Part shown: one piece after another, positions 18,991-27,262 of the stretch | Layout of the letters: the number at the start of each line of letters is the position of its first letter | How positions within the stretch are numbered: position 1 is the stretch's first letter | Assembly (NCBI GenBank): GCA_002600635.1 | Contig: CP021371.1 | Coordinates: 3,289,001 to 3,353,000 of the forward strand | Length of the DNA stretch: 64,000 nt | Origin: Rhizobium sp. ACO-34A | GTDB lineage: Bacteria > Pseudomonadota > Alphaproteobacteria > Rhizobiales > Rhizobiaceae | Reading direction: 5' to 3' | The notes under the pieces: model-generated | Database searches by the model: none | What the model was told of the DNA's origin: nothing | Seen by the model: the letters and a program-made list of their open reading frames with translations, nothing else | Position numbers and translations under genes: made by a program

Positions 18991-19010
18991 CGAAGCGAAA
19001 TGTCGCTTCG
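18991..19010. promoter_or_regulatory. Inverted repeat between the dehydrogenase gene and the TetR gene
   Basis: CGAAGCGA, loop AATG, TCGCTTCG: a perfect 8-bp inverted repeat, with an outer GTCCG..CGGAC that extends it imperfectly. It lies 110-130 bp upstream of the dehydrogenase start and 55 bp after the TetR stop. It could be an operator of the dehydrogenase promoter or a terminator of the TetR gene. There is no T-tract in the TetR direction. Confidence 0.4.
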
Positions 19011-19064
19011 GACATAATTTTTATCCCGTCCGCGCCACTCGCGGACAGGTCCGTCCAAGGCCGG

Positions 19065-19709
19065 CTATGGAAGTTCCAAAACGCCCTTCAGCATGGCCGC
19101 TGCGATCTCGACGCGGACAACCAGCTCGCGGCGGAGGCTTTCCTGATCCATATCCAGCATGAGTGCACTGATCTGGGCAGCGCCGAGCGTCGCCCCGATG
19201 AACATGTCGGCGATGCGCCTTGCCTCCTGCGGGTTTCTTCCGGCGAAGAGACCGCCCCGCTCCAATTCGTGCGTCACGAAGGAAAGCGTCTTTTCCATGC
19301 ATTCCTTGTGGAAACGCCGCGCGAGATCGGGAGACTTGCGCGCCTCGGCAATGACAAGTCGTGTCAGCGTAAGCTGTCGCGGAGAAAGGATGAAGGCGGA
19401 TAGCTCCAGCAACAGCTGACGAAAGTGCTCCTCTACCACCATCCCCTCGCGCGACTGGCTGGTCCAGTCATCGATCAGGGTATCGTGGCTGTCGATCAGG
19501 GCGCTGAACAGGGACGCCTTGTCTGGAAAGAACTTGTAGACCGTCTTCTTCGCCATGCCGCATTCGCGCGCCACCTCCTCCATCGTGGCGGCACCATAAC
19601 CGACCGCATCGAAGACACGCTCCGCCGCCTGAAGGATCAGGCCCCTGCGCTCCTCGTCCGGGAAAAGCGGCGGACGCCCGACGGCGGATGTGTTCACGAA
19701 AGCCTCCAT
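19065..19709 (-). CDS. TetR-family transcriptional repressor
   Basis: 214 residues from the ATG at 19709. The N-terminal helix-turn-helix is clear (RGLILQAAERVFDAVGYGAATMEEVARECGMAKKTVYKFFPDK, read in segments). The rest is a helical ligand-binding domain. It is divergent from a drug-efflux-type MFS gene, and the 109-bp gap holds two perfect 18-bp palindromes. The usual arrangement is repression of both genes, relieved by a substrate of the pump. An upstream in-frame extension to 19961 runs through the operators and the MFS gene, and is rejected. Confidence 0.9.
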   Translation of the reverse strand: MEAFVNTSAVGRPPLFPDEERRGLILQAAERVFDAVGYGAATMEEVARECGMAKKTVYKFFPDKASLFSALIDSHDTLIDDWTSQSREGMVVEEHFRQLLLELSAFILSPRQLTLTRLVIAEARKSPDLARRFHKECMEKTLSFVTHELERGGLFAGRNPQEARRIADMFIGATLGAAQISALMLDMDQESLRRELVVRVEIAAAMLKGVLELP

Positions 19710-19729
19710 AACGAAATCAATTGACAATT

Positions 19730-19747
19730 GGAAACGAATTCGTTTCC
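19730..19747. promoter_or_regulatory. TetR operator 1, perfect 18-bp palindrome
   Basis: GGAAACGAATTCGTTTCC, fully self-complementary, 20 bp upstream of the TetR start codon. It shares the arms GGAAACGA/TCGTTTCC with operator 2; only the central bases differ. A TTGACA (19721-19726) lies just before it, a possible -35 element of the MFS promoter. Confidence 0.8.
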
Positions 19748-19758
19748 TCTCAAAATAA

Positions 19759-19776
19759 GGAAACGATATCGTTTCC
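19759..19776. promoter_or_regulatory. TetR operator 2, perfect 18-bp palindrome
   Basis: GGAAACGATATCGTTTCC, fully self-complementary. Its centre is 29 bp from the centre of operator 1, nearly three helical turns, so two dimers would bind on roughly the same face. It ends 42 bp before the chosen MFS start. Confidence 0.8.
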
Positions 19777-19818
19777 AAAATGTCGATACAACAATTCCAT
19801 CTTTCACGGAACCCGTTC

Positions 19819-21021
19819 ATGAACAAGAAGACCCTGTCCATCGCCGTGGCGCTCGGGGCGCTGTGCGCCCTCGGGCCGTTCGCGACCGACATGCACGTCG
19901 CAGCGATGCCGCGCATGGCGGGCGACCTCGCCACGACCGACGCCACCATCCAGCTCAACATGATGACCTACTTCGTCGGCTTCACCCTCGGCCAGCTGTT
20001 CTACGGCCCGGCCTCCGACCGCACCGGCCGCAAACCAATGATCTATCTGGCGCTTGCGATCTTCATCGCCGGCTCGGCCGGCTGCGTCATCGCCGCCGAC
20101 GGCACCCAGTTCCTCGCCTTCCGGTTCCTGCAGGGGATCGGCGGCTCCATCGGCATGGTCATTGCCACCGCGTCGATCCGCGACCTCTATACCGGCCATG
20201 AAGCCGCCAAGCTGATGTCACTGGTCATGCTGGTTCTCGGCGTAGCACCTGTCATCGCGCCCCTCGCCGGCAGCCTGATTCTCGAGACGGGACACTGGCG
20301 GACGATCTTTACCGTGCTCATCATGCTCGGCCTGCTCGTGGCCTTCGTCGTTCTGTCCCTGTTGCCGGAAACGCGGATGCCGGAATTGCGCGCCCACAGC
20401 CGACCGGCTGCGGCACTGCACTGGTATGGACGGCTGCTCTTCACTCGCAGCTTCATCCCTTATGCCGGCGCGCTTGCCTTCGCGCAGGGTGGCTTCTTCG
20501 CCTATATCGCCGGTTCATCCTTCGTGCTGATCAACGTCTACGGCATGTCGCCGGTGGAATACGCGCTGGTCTTCAGCCTCAACTCGATCGGTATCGGCAT
20601 CGGCACGCAGATCGGCCCGAGGCTCTCCCGCCGCATCGGCATTCGCGGCGTGGTGAAGGCATCCTCGGCAATCTATGCGCTTGCCGCCGTCCTGATGCTG
20701 GCTCTGGAACTCACCGGAAACGGCAGTCTCCTCTCCATCTGCATCCTGCTCTTCATCATGGTCATGGCGCTTGGCGGCATCATGCCCTCGTGCAACATCC
20801 TGGCGATGGAAAGTCACGGCGCGATTGCGGGGACGGCAGCGGCACTGATGGGCGCGCTCGGCTTCGGCGCCGGCGCATTAGGCAGCTTCGCCATCGGCAT
20901 CTTCGCCGACGACTCCGCCCTGCCCCTGCTCGCCGTCATCGCCGCCTGCGCGGTCGCGACAACGCTTACCGCCCACCTGGCGTTTGGCCCGTCACGGGTC
21001 GCGCACGAAGCGGCGATCTGA
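19819..21021 (+). CDS. Bcr/CflA-type MFS multidrug efflux transporter
   Basis: 400 residues from the ATG at 19819 (MNKKTLSIAVALGALCALGPFATDMH). An ATG at 19780 is in frame but begins 4 bp after operator 2, leaving no room for a leader. Twelve membrane helices and the MFS signature GPASDRTGRKPMIY between helices 2 and 3; ATDMHVAAMP in helix 1 is typical of the drug:H+ antiporter (DHA1, Bcr/CflA) group. It probably exports a toxic small molecule under control of the divergent TetR. Its stop abuts the stop of the converging soxG with no gap. Confidence 0.88.
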   Translation: MNKKTLSIAVALGALCALGPFATDMHVAAMPRMAGDLATTDATIQLNMMTYFVGFTLGQLFYGPASDRTGRKPMIYLALAIFIAGSAGCVIAADGTQFLAFRFLQGIGGSIGMVIATASIRDLYTGHEAAKLMSLVMLVLGVAPVIAPLAGSLILETGHWRTIFTVLIMLGLLVAFVVLSLLPETRMPELRAHSRPAAALHWYGRLLFTRSFIPYAGALAFAQGGFFAYIAGSSFVLINVYGMSPVEYALVFSLNSIGIGIGTQIGPRLSRRIGIRGVVKASSAIYALAAVLMLALELTGNGSLLSICILLFIMVMALGGIMPSCNILAMESHGAIAGTAAALMGALGFGAGALGSFAIGIFADDSALPLLAVIAACAVATTLTAHLAFGPSRVAHEAAI

Positions 21022-21579
21022 TCAGCCGGCGGAAAGCCCCGAAGACATGGCGAACTCGCGGCCCATTTCCATGAGTTCGTCAAACACATAGCCCGCATAG
21101 GAACGCATGACGGCGACCTCGAATTCGTCCTCTCCCGTGCGGGCGACGTTTGCCGTCACATGGCAGCACAGCATGTTGGCAGCCTGCCCGATCACGAAGA
21201 CATCGGGATGCAGGTCTGCGGCGACGCATTTCGCCAGGATCTGGCGGACCTTCGGTCCTGCGATGCGCATGACGACGCGACCATCGCTTTGCTCGATGAA
21301 GGAGGCCCGCTCGGAGCCCAGCGCCGCAAGATCGCGGGCCAGTGCTTCAGCTCCAAGGATTTCCGACACCACAAGCCATTCGGACAGCGACACGAAGCGG
21401 GCGGAAATCTCTTCCATCGCCTCGAGCGCGCCGGCAATATCGGCCTCATGACCCGTTCGCGCCATGACGGAAAACACCGTCGGCCGCGTCAGAACCGTCA
21501 GATGATGCGGATTGGCATCCCCTTCGAAGCCCGCGATGTGGTCCTCGAGCGCATGCCGGTAGGCGAAATTCGTTGGCAT
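21022..21579 (-). CDS. soxG: Sarcosine oxidase gamma subunit SoxG
   Basis: 185 residues from the ATG at 21579, with GAGG 9 nt upstream. It overlaps nothing upstream but starts 12 bp inside the end region of soxA. Sequence blocks (VFSVMARTGHEADIAGALEAM, ERASFIEQSDGRVVMRIAGP, LSVAECVAADLHPDVF-like segment KCVAADLHPDVFVIGQ, HVTANVARTGEDEFEVAVMRSYA) match the GcvT-like gamma subunit. Last gene of soxBDAG; the complex oxidises sarcosine to glycine with formation of methylene-THF and H2O2. Confidence 0.9.
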   Translation of the reverse strand: MPTNFAYRHALEDHIAGFEGDANPHHLTVLTRPTVFSVMARTGHEADIAGALEAMEEISARFVSLSEWLVVSEILGAEALARDLAALGSERASFIEQSDGRVVMRIAGPKVRQILAKCVAADLHPDVFVIGQAANMLCCHVTANVARTGEDEFEVAVMRSYAGYVFDELMEMGREFAMSSGLSAG

Positions 21580-21590
21580 GGTGGCGATCC

Positions 21591-24548
21591 TCAAAGGTGG
21601 AGCTTCTTGTTGTCAGGGTCGACGAAGACCGGGCTACAGACTTCCGCCAGCACTTCCGTGCCGCGCAGGCCATCCCAGACGACGATCTTTTCGCCGATAC
21701 GCTCGCGGCCGGATTTCAGCATGGCGAGCGCGATGTAATGACCGAGCGACGGCGAAAAGCAGACCGACGAGATATGGCCCTGATCGTTGAGCATGGAGGG
21801 TTTCGCACCTTCCTTCAGGAGATGCGCGCCCGCCTTGATTTCCTTGTCCGTCTCCACCGGCTTCAAGCCGACAAGTTGCGGCCGGTCCGCGGCCGTCAGG
21901 CCGAAACGGCTCGACATTCGCTTGCCGATGAAATCCTGCTTCTGGGTCGAGAACATACGGCCGAGGCCGACGTCGTCAGGCGTCGTGCGCCCATCGAGTT
22001 CGTTGTGGGTGACGTGACCTTTTTCGATGCGCAGCACATTCAGCGCCTCGACGCCATAAGCGCAAATGCCATGCGGCTTGCCCGCTTCCATGATCGCATC
22101 CGCGACCGCCTCGCCGAAACCGGCCGGCACGGCGATTTCATAGGCCAGTTCGCCGGAGAAGGAGATGCGGAAGAGCCGCGCCTTCAACCCGCCCTTGAGC
22201 ATGACCTCACGGGCAGAGAGAAAGGGGAACGCCTCGTTCGAAAGATCCTCATCCACGATCTGCTCGAGGATCAACCGCGCCTTCGGTCCGGCGAGCGACA
22301 TCTGCGCCCACTGGTCGGAAGAAGAGACGAACCGCACGTCGAGATCCGGCCAGAGGGTCTGGGCGGCGAATTCCATGTGGGTCATGATCTCGCCGGCATA
22401 GGCCGTCGTGGTCGTCACGAAGAAATGGTCTTCCGAAAGACGGCTGGTCGTGCCGTCGTCATAGACCATGCCGTCTTCCCTCAGCATCAGGCCATAACGG
22501 GCCTTGCCGACGGGCAGCTTGAGGAAGGCGTTGGAATAAAGCCGGTTCAGGAACTCGGCCGCATCCTTGCCGAACACTTCGATCTTGCCGAGCGTCGATA
22601 CATCGCAAAGGCCGGCATTGGTACGAATGTTCAGCACTTCGCGGTCGACGCTTTCGCGCCAGGACTTCTCGCCGTCCTTCGGGAACCACGACGACCGGTA
22701 CCACAGCCCCGTCTCGACGAAGACCGCTCCGTTCTTTTTGGCCCAGCCATGCAACGGCGACTGGCGCACGGGGCGGGAATGTTCCGCCCGGCTGGCACCC
22801 GCCATCGCGCCGAAAGATACCGGCGTATAGAAGGGCCGGAACGTCGTCGTGCCGATTTCGGCCGGGGAGACACCGCGCATGCCGGCGATGATGCCGGCCG
22901 CATTGACATTGCCGAGCTTGCCCTGGTCGGTCGCCATGCCGCCGGTGGTGTAGCGCTTGGTGTGCTCGACATGGCCCATCGCCTCGCGCTGGGCAAGGCT
23001 CAGATCCTTGATGTGCACGTCGTTCTGGAAATCGATGAAGGCCTTCTGCTTGGCGCCGGCGACATACCAGAGCGGCGCGAAGGAAGCGTCGTATTCGCCC
23101 TCGACCTCGGGCAGTTCGATCGAACCGACCAGCCGCCCCTGCGCGCCGATGATGGCATGCGCCTTGTCGGCACCGTCCTTCAGGCATTCCGACAGGGAGG
23201 CGACACCTGCGGCCGAGCCGGCGATTGCAAGGCCAGCCCCGACATCCGGTGCAAGAAAGGCCTGATGCGCATCAGACCAGACCGGCTTGGAGCCGCGCTG
23301 GCAGGCGAGATGAATGACCGGGCTGAAGCCGCCGGACATCGCCAGCGCATCGCAGGCGATCTCTTCCTGATGCCCGGAACGCTCGACGATCAGGCCGGAA
23401 ATGCGTTTGCCGCCCTTGGTCGCGACCACGGAACCGCCGCGAATGACGCGGACACCGGCCGGCACCTCATCGGAAGACGCTGCACGACCGTCGATGACGA
23501 CCGAAACGCCGATCCCGGCGGCCACCAGATCCTGCGCCGTGCGATAACCGGCACCGCCATTGGTGAAAACGGCCACCTCATGGCCGGGGGCCACGCCGTA
23601 TCGGTTGAGATAGGTACGGACGGCACCCGACATCATCACACCCGGCTTGTCGTTGCCGCCGAACACCAGAGGACGCTCTTCCGCGCCCGTCGCAAGGATG
23701 GCGTTGCGGGCGACGATGCGCCAGAGCCGCTCGACCGGCAGTTCCTGCAGCGGCTGCGCGACATGCTTCTGCACCTTCTCGACCGCACCGAAGACATTAT
23801 CATCATACCAGCCGAACACAGTGGTGCGCGGCATCAGCGTGACGTTCGGCAGGCTCTTGAGCTCGTCCACCACGCTCTGGGCATAATCGGCGGCCGAAAC
23901 GCCACCGACCGACAGCTTCTCGGAGAGAAGCGAACCGCCAAACCGGAAGCCTTCATCGGCGAGAATGACACGCAGCCCAGCGCGACCGGCGGCAAGCGCC
24001 GCCGTCAGGCCGGTGGGACCGGAACCGATCACCAGCAGGTCGCAATGCGCCCAAGACTTTTCGTAGCGGTCCGGATCCACCTCCATCACAGCCTTGCCGA
24101 GACCGGCGGCCTTGCGGATCAGCGGCTCGTAGACCTTTTCCCAGAAGCTCCTCGGCCACATGAAGGTCTTGTAGTAGAAGCCCGCCCCGAGGAAGGGCGA
24201 AAGCAGGCTGTTGAACGAACCGATGTCGTAATTCAGCGAGGGCCAGCGATTCTGGCTCACCGCTTCCAGCCCGTGATAGAGTTCGGCAACCGTTGCCCGC
24301 GTATTCGGCTCGGTGCGGCCACCCTTGCCAATCGTCACCAGCGCGTTCGGTTCGGCCGAACCGGCAGTCACGATGCCGCGCGGGCGGTGATATTTGAAGC
24401 TGCGGCCGACCAGCAGCTGGTCGTTGGCGATCAGGGCCGAGGCAAGCGTGTCGCCTTCGAAGCCCTTGAATTCACGACCATCGAGCTGGAAGGAAACGGC
24501 ACGGCTGCGGTTGATGATACCGCCGCTCGACAGACGATAACCGGTCAT
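21591..24548 (-). CDS. soxA: Sarcosine oxidase alpha subunit SoxA
   Basis: 985 residues, normal for SoxA. An N-terminal ferredoxin-like segment (SFQLDGREFKGFEGDTLASALIAN) precedes the NAD(P)-binding domain with LLVIGSGPTGLTAALAAGRAG (~residue 170). The C-terminal ~380 residues form a GcvT-type folate-binding domain (LCDVSTLGKIEVFGKDAAEFL, FSGELAYEIAVPAGFG). The subunit binds NAD and tetrahydrofolate in the heterotetramer. Start overlaps the soxD stop by 4 bp. Confidence 0.95.
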   Translation of the reverse strand: MTGYRLSSGGIINRSRAVSFQLDGREFKGFEGDTLASALIANDQLLVGRSFKYHRPRGIVTAGSAEPNALVTIGKGGRTEPNTRATVAELYHGLEAVSQNRWPSLNYDIGSFNSLLSPFLGAGFYYKTFMWPRSFWEKVYEPLIRKAAGLGKAVMEVDPDRYEKSWAHCDLLVIGSGPTGLTAALAAGRAGLRVILADEGFRFGGSLLSEKLSVGGVSAADYAQSVVDELKSLPNVTLMPRTTVFGWYDDNVFGAVEKVQKHVAQPLQELPVERLWRIVARNAILATGAEERPLVFGGNDKPGVMMSGAVRTYLNRYGVAPGHEVAVFTNGGAGYRTAQDLVAAGIGVSVVIDGRAASSDEVPAGVRVIRGGSVVATKGGKRISGLIVERSGHQEEIACDALAMSGGFSPVIHLACQRGSKPVWSDAHQAFLAPDVGAGLAIAGSAAGVASLSECLKDGADKAHAIIGAQGRLVGSIELPEVEGEYDASFAPLWYVAGAKQKAFIDFQNDVHIKDLSLAQREAMGHVEHTKRYTTGGMATDQGKLGNVNAAGIIAGMRGVSPAEIGTTTFRPFYTPVSFGAMAGASRAEHSRPVRQSPLHGWAKKNGAVFVETGLWYRSSWFPKDGEKSWRESVDREVLNIRTNAGLCDVSTLGKIEVFGKDAAEFLNRLYSNAFLKLPVGKARYGLMLREDGMVYDDGTTSRLSEDHFFVTTTTAYAGEIMTHMEFAAQTLWPDLDVRFVSSSDQWAQMSLAGPKARLILEQIVDEDLSNEAFPFLSAREVMLKGGLKARLFRISFSGELAYEIAVPAGFGEAVADAIMEAGKPHGICAYGVEALNVLRIEKGHVTHNELDGRTTPDDVGLGRMFSTQKQDFIGKRMSSRFGLTAADRPQLVGLKPVETDKEIKAGAHLLKEGAKPSMLNDQGHISSVCFSPSLGHYIALAMLKSGRERIGEKIVVWDGLRGTEVLAEVCSPVFVDPDNKKLHL

Positions 24549-24826
24549 CGGCCAGCCTCCCTCGCCTTTTCGGCCGCATCGGTGACGGAATACACTTCAT
24601 GGCTCATCGCGTTGTCACGCTCGACCACCAACCAGCGCCGGCAACCGGAGGCATGATGCCAGTATTCCTGGATGCGTCCCTTGGGATTGTCGCGCACGAA
24701 GACGTAGGAATACCATTCTTCATCGGAAGCCGACGGTGACGGGCGCGCCACCGAGGCATCGCCAAGGATGGAGAATTCTTCCTTCGGACGGACCCCGCAA
24801 TGCGGGCATTTGATAAGGCTGGCCAT
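24545..24826 (-). CDS. soxD: Sarcosine oxidase delta subunit SoxD
   Basis: 93 residues. A zinc-ribbon: CPHCGVRP (Cys7, Cys10) and later YWHHASGCRRWL supplying His and Cys. Acidic/aromatic EEWYSYVFVRDNPKG and the typical C-terminal DAMSHEVYSV-like NAMSHEVYSVTDA. It is the small structural subunit of the heterotetramer and lies 9 bp after soxB. Confidence 0.95.
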   Translation of the reverse strand: MASLIKCPHCGVRPKEEFSILGDASVARPSPSASDEEWYSYVFVRDNPKGRIQEYWHHASGCRRWLVVERDNAMSHEVYSVTDAAEKAREAGR

Positions 24827-24835
24827 GGTCTTGTC

Positions 24836-26089
24836 TCAGTGCAGATTGGGTTGCGGGCCCTTGCCGCCCTCGTCGATGGCGAAGCCGCGACGGAAACGGT
24901 CAAGACGCAGCAGCCTTGCTACGGGGTGCGGCTCGTTCTTCGCGATCAGATGCGCGTAACAGAAGCCCGATGCCGGCGTGGCTTTGAAGCCGCCATAGCA
25001 CCAGCCGCAGTTGAGGTAGAGATTGTCGATCGGCGTGCGGTCGATGATCGGCGAACCGTCCATGCTCATGTCCATCACGCCGCCCCAGGTGCGCAGCACC
25101 CGGACACGCGACAGGCCGGGAATGAGGGACACACCCTCCTCCATGGTATGCTCGACCGTCGCCAGATTGCCGCGCTGGGCGTAGGACGAGTAGTAGTCGA
25201 TATCCGCCCCGAACACGAGGCCGCCCTTGTCGGACTGCGATATATAGAAGTGTCCTGCGCCGTAAGTGATGACGTTGTCGATCACCGGCTTGATGCCTTC
25301 CGAGACGAAAGCCTGCAGCACATGCGTCTCGATCGGCAGATCCAGCCCCGCCATGCGGCCGACGGTCGTGGTGTTGCCGGCAGCGGCTAGCGCCAGCTTG
25401 TTGCAGCCGATGAAGCCCTTGGTCGTCTCGACCCCGAGTACCTTGCCGTTTTCATCGCGACGAATGCCGGTAACCTCGCAATGCTGGATAAGATCCACAC
25501 CGCGGCTATCCGCGCCACGTCCGTAACCCCAGGCCACCGCATCGTGACGGGCAGTCCCCGCGCGCTTCTGAAGAAGGCCGCCAAGGATCGGGAAGCGGGC
25601 GTGATCGAAGTTGAGATAGGGCATCATCTTGCGCACCTGCTCCCGGTCGAGCAATTCCGCATCGACACCATGGATGCGCATGGCGTTGCCGCGCCGCGCA
25701 TAGGCGTCGCGCTGCCCGTCCGAATGGAAGAGGTTGACGATGCCGCGCTGGCTCACCATGGCATTGTAATTGAAATCCTGCTCCAGCCCTTCCCAGAGCT
25801 GCATCGACAACTCGTAGAAGGGCTCATTGCCCTCAAGCATGTAGTTCGATCGGATGATCGTCGTGTTGCGGCCGATATTGCCCGAGCCGAGATAACCCTT
25901 TTCAAGAACCGCGACGTTGGTGATGCCGTGTTCCTTGGCAAGATAATAGGCCGTCGCGAGGCCATGGCCGCCCCCACCGACGATGATGACGTCGTAGTGC
26001 GGCTTGGGCGTGGGTTCACGCCACATGGGCGCCCAGTTCCGATTCCCGGAAAGAGCCTGTTTGAAAATCGAGAAAGCGGAATAACGCAT
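24836..26089 (-). CDS. soxB: Sarcosine oxidase beta subunit SoxB
   Basis: 417 residues from the ATG at 26089 (MRYSAFSIFKQALSGNRNW), the length and N-terminus typical of SoxB; an upstream in-frame Met at 26179 is rejected. FAD-binding motif VIIVGGGGHGLATAYYLAK, then GSGNIGRNTTIIRSNYM. It holds the flavins and oxidises sarcosine's N-methyl group. First gene of soxBDAG, so the operon promoter should lie in 26090-26327, shared with the divergent cysQ. Confidence 0.95.
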   Translation of the reverse strand: MRYSAFSIFKQALSGNRNWAPMWREPTPKPHYDVIIVGGGGHGLATAYYLAKEHGITNVAVLEKGYLGSGNIGRNTTIIRSNYMLEGNEPFYELSMQLWEGLEQDFNYNAMVSQRGIVNLFHSDGQRDAYARRGNAMRIHGVDAELLDREQVRKMMPYLNFDHARFPILGGLLQKRAGTARHDAVAWGYGRGADSRGVDLIQHCEVTGIRRDENGKVLGVETTKGFIGCNKLALAAAGNTTTVGRMAGLDLPIETHVLQAFVSEGIKPVIDNVITYGAGHFYISQSDKGGLVFGADIDYYSSYAQRGNLATVEHTMEEGVSLIPGLSRVRVLRTWGGVMDMSMDGSPIIDRTPIDNLYLNCGWCYGGFKATPASGFCYAHLIAKNEPHPVARLLRLDRFRRGFAIDEGGKGPQPNLH

Positions 26090-26327
26090 CGGGCATCCTG
26101 TCGAGATTTCGATGCACATTCGCACACGCCAGCCAAAGAGCAAGCCAGAATAGGACGGGAAACAACAAGATTGAGACATGACTTATCTTCTTTCCGGCCC
26201 GCCCGCGTTCTGGCAGGAAAGACCGGATTCACCTTTCGGCGGAAAAGCCTCAAGAACCATTGGCATCAGCGCCCGCCTGCCGCATAAGCAACCCGACACG
26301 TGTTGAATACGGGGCCATTAGAGAGGC

Positions 26328-27104
26328 ATGCTGGCAATATTCGAGAAGGCGGCACTGGATGCCGGCCGCGCGATCATGGAAATCTGTCGCACCGGGCCTG
26401 ATGTCCGCCTGAAGCAGGACCAGTCGCCGGTGACCGAAGCCGACGAGCGCGCCGAACGGATCATTCTCGCCTGTCTCTCCGAAAGCCTCGGCGCCATCCC
26501 GGTTGTCGCCGAGGAATCCGCTGCCGCCGGTCGCATACCGGAAACCGCCGGCAGCTTCCTGCTCGTCGACCCGCTGGATGGCACTCGGGAATTCGTTGGC
26601 GGACACTGCGATTTCACCGTCAACATCGCATTCATCGAGACCGGCCGGCCAGTCGCAGGCTTCGTCTACGCCCCGGCGCTTGGCGTGGCCTATGCGGGAT
26701 CATCGGAAGGCGCATTCAAGCTGACGGTGGATGACGAGTTCCGGGTAAGCGAACGGACACCGATTGCCGCGCGCACCACTCCGGCACACCCGAAGGCTCT
26801 GATCAGCCGCTCCCACAACAGCCCGGCCACCATGGAATATTTGAACGCGAACGATATCACCGACCGCGGCGTGGTCGGCTCTTCGCTCAAGTTCTGCCTG
26901 CTGGCGGAAGGCAGCGCCGACCTTTACCCCCGCTTCGGCTGCACCATGGAATGGGACACGGCAGCGGGAGACGCGCTGCTGCGAGCAGCTGGCGGCGTGA
27001 CACTAACACTCGACGGGCTGCCCCTGACCTATGGCAAGCGCGGCCGACCGGGCCTTCGCGATTTTGCCAATCCCGACTTCATCGCCTGGGGAAAAAAGCC
27101 GTAA
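26328..27104 (+). CDS. cysQ: 3'(2'),5'-bisphosphate nucleotidase CysQ
   Basis: 258 residues. The lithium-sensitive inositol-monophosphatase fold is shown by VAEESAAAG (metal-binding Glu), VDPLDGTREFVGG and MEWDTAAGDALLRAAGG. It removes the 3' phosphate from PAP/PAPS and so supports sulfate assimilation. AGAGG precedes the ATG. Divergent from soxBDAG; no functional link is implied. Confidence 0.9.
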   Translation: MLAIFEKAALDAGRAIMEICRTGPDVRLKQDQSPVTEADERAERIILACLSESLGAIPVVAEESAAAGRIPETAGSFLLVDPLDGTREFVGGHCDFTVNIAFIETGRPVAGFVYAPALGVAYAGSSEGAFKLTVDDEFRVSERTPIAARTTPAHPKALISRSHNSPATMEYLNANDITDRGVVGSSLKFCLLAEGSADLYPRFGCTMEWDTAAGDALLRAAGGVTLTLDGLPLTYGKRGRPGLRDFANPDFIAWGKKP

Positions 27105-27262
27105 ACGTCGGAAAGAAACCTGAAAAAGCCAAGCCTTTTCAGTTTCGGGATACCGATTTCATCCCCCTCCATCGCGCCTGCTTCAGGATGGCTCCATGAA
27201 CCTCGCATCGGCACCTCGCACAGGCGGGGAACCGATGAGCAGCAAAGCGGAGCTCCGAACGC

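Noticed and set aside
19709..19961. N-terminal extension of the TetR protein
   Set aside because: It would cross both operators and overlap the divergent pump gene; the helix-turn-helix starts normally after the ATG at 19709.
21573..24656. 1027-codon open frame on the plus strand
   Set aside because: Fully antisense to soxA, which has strong family motifs; the product is Arg/His/Asp-rich without recognisable domains.
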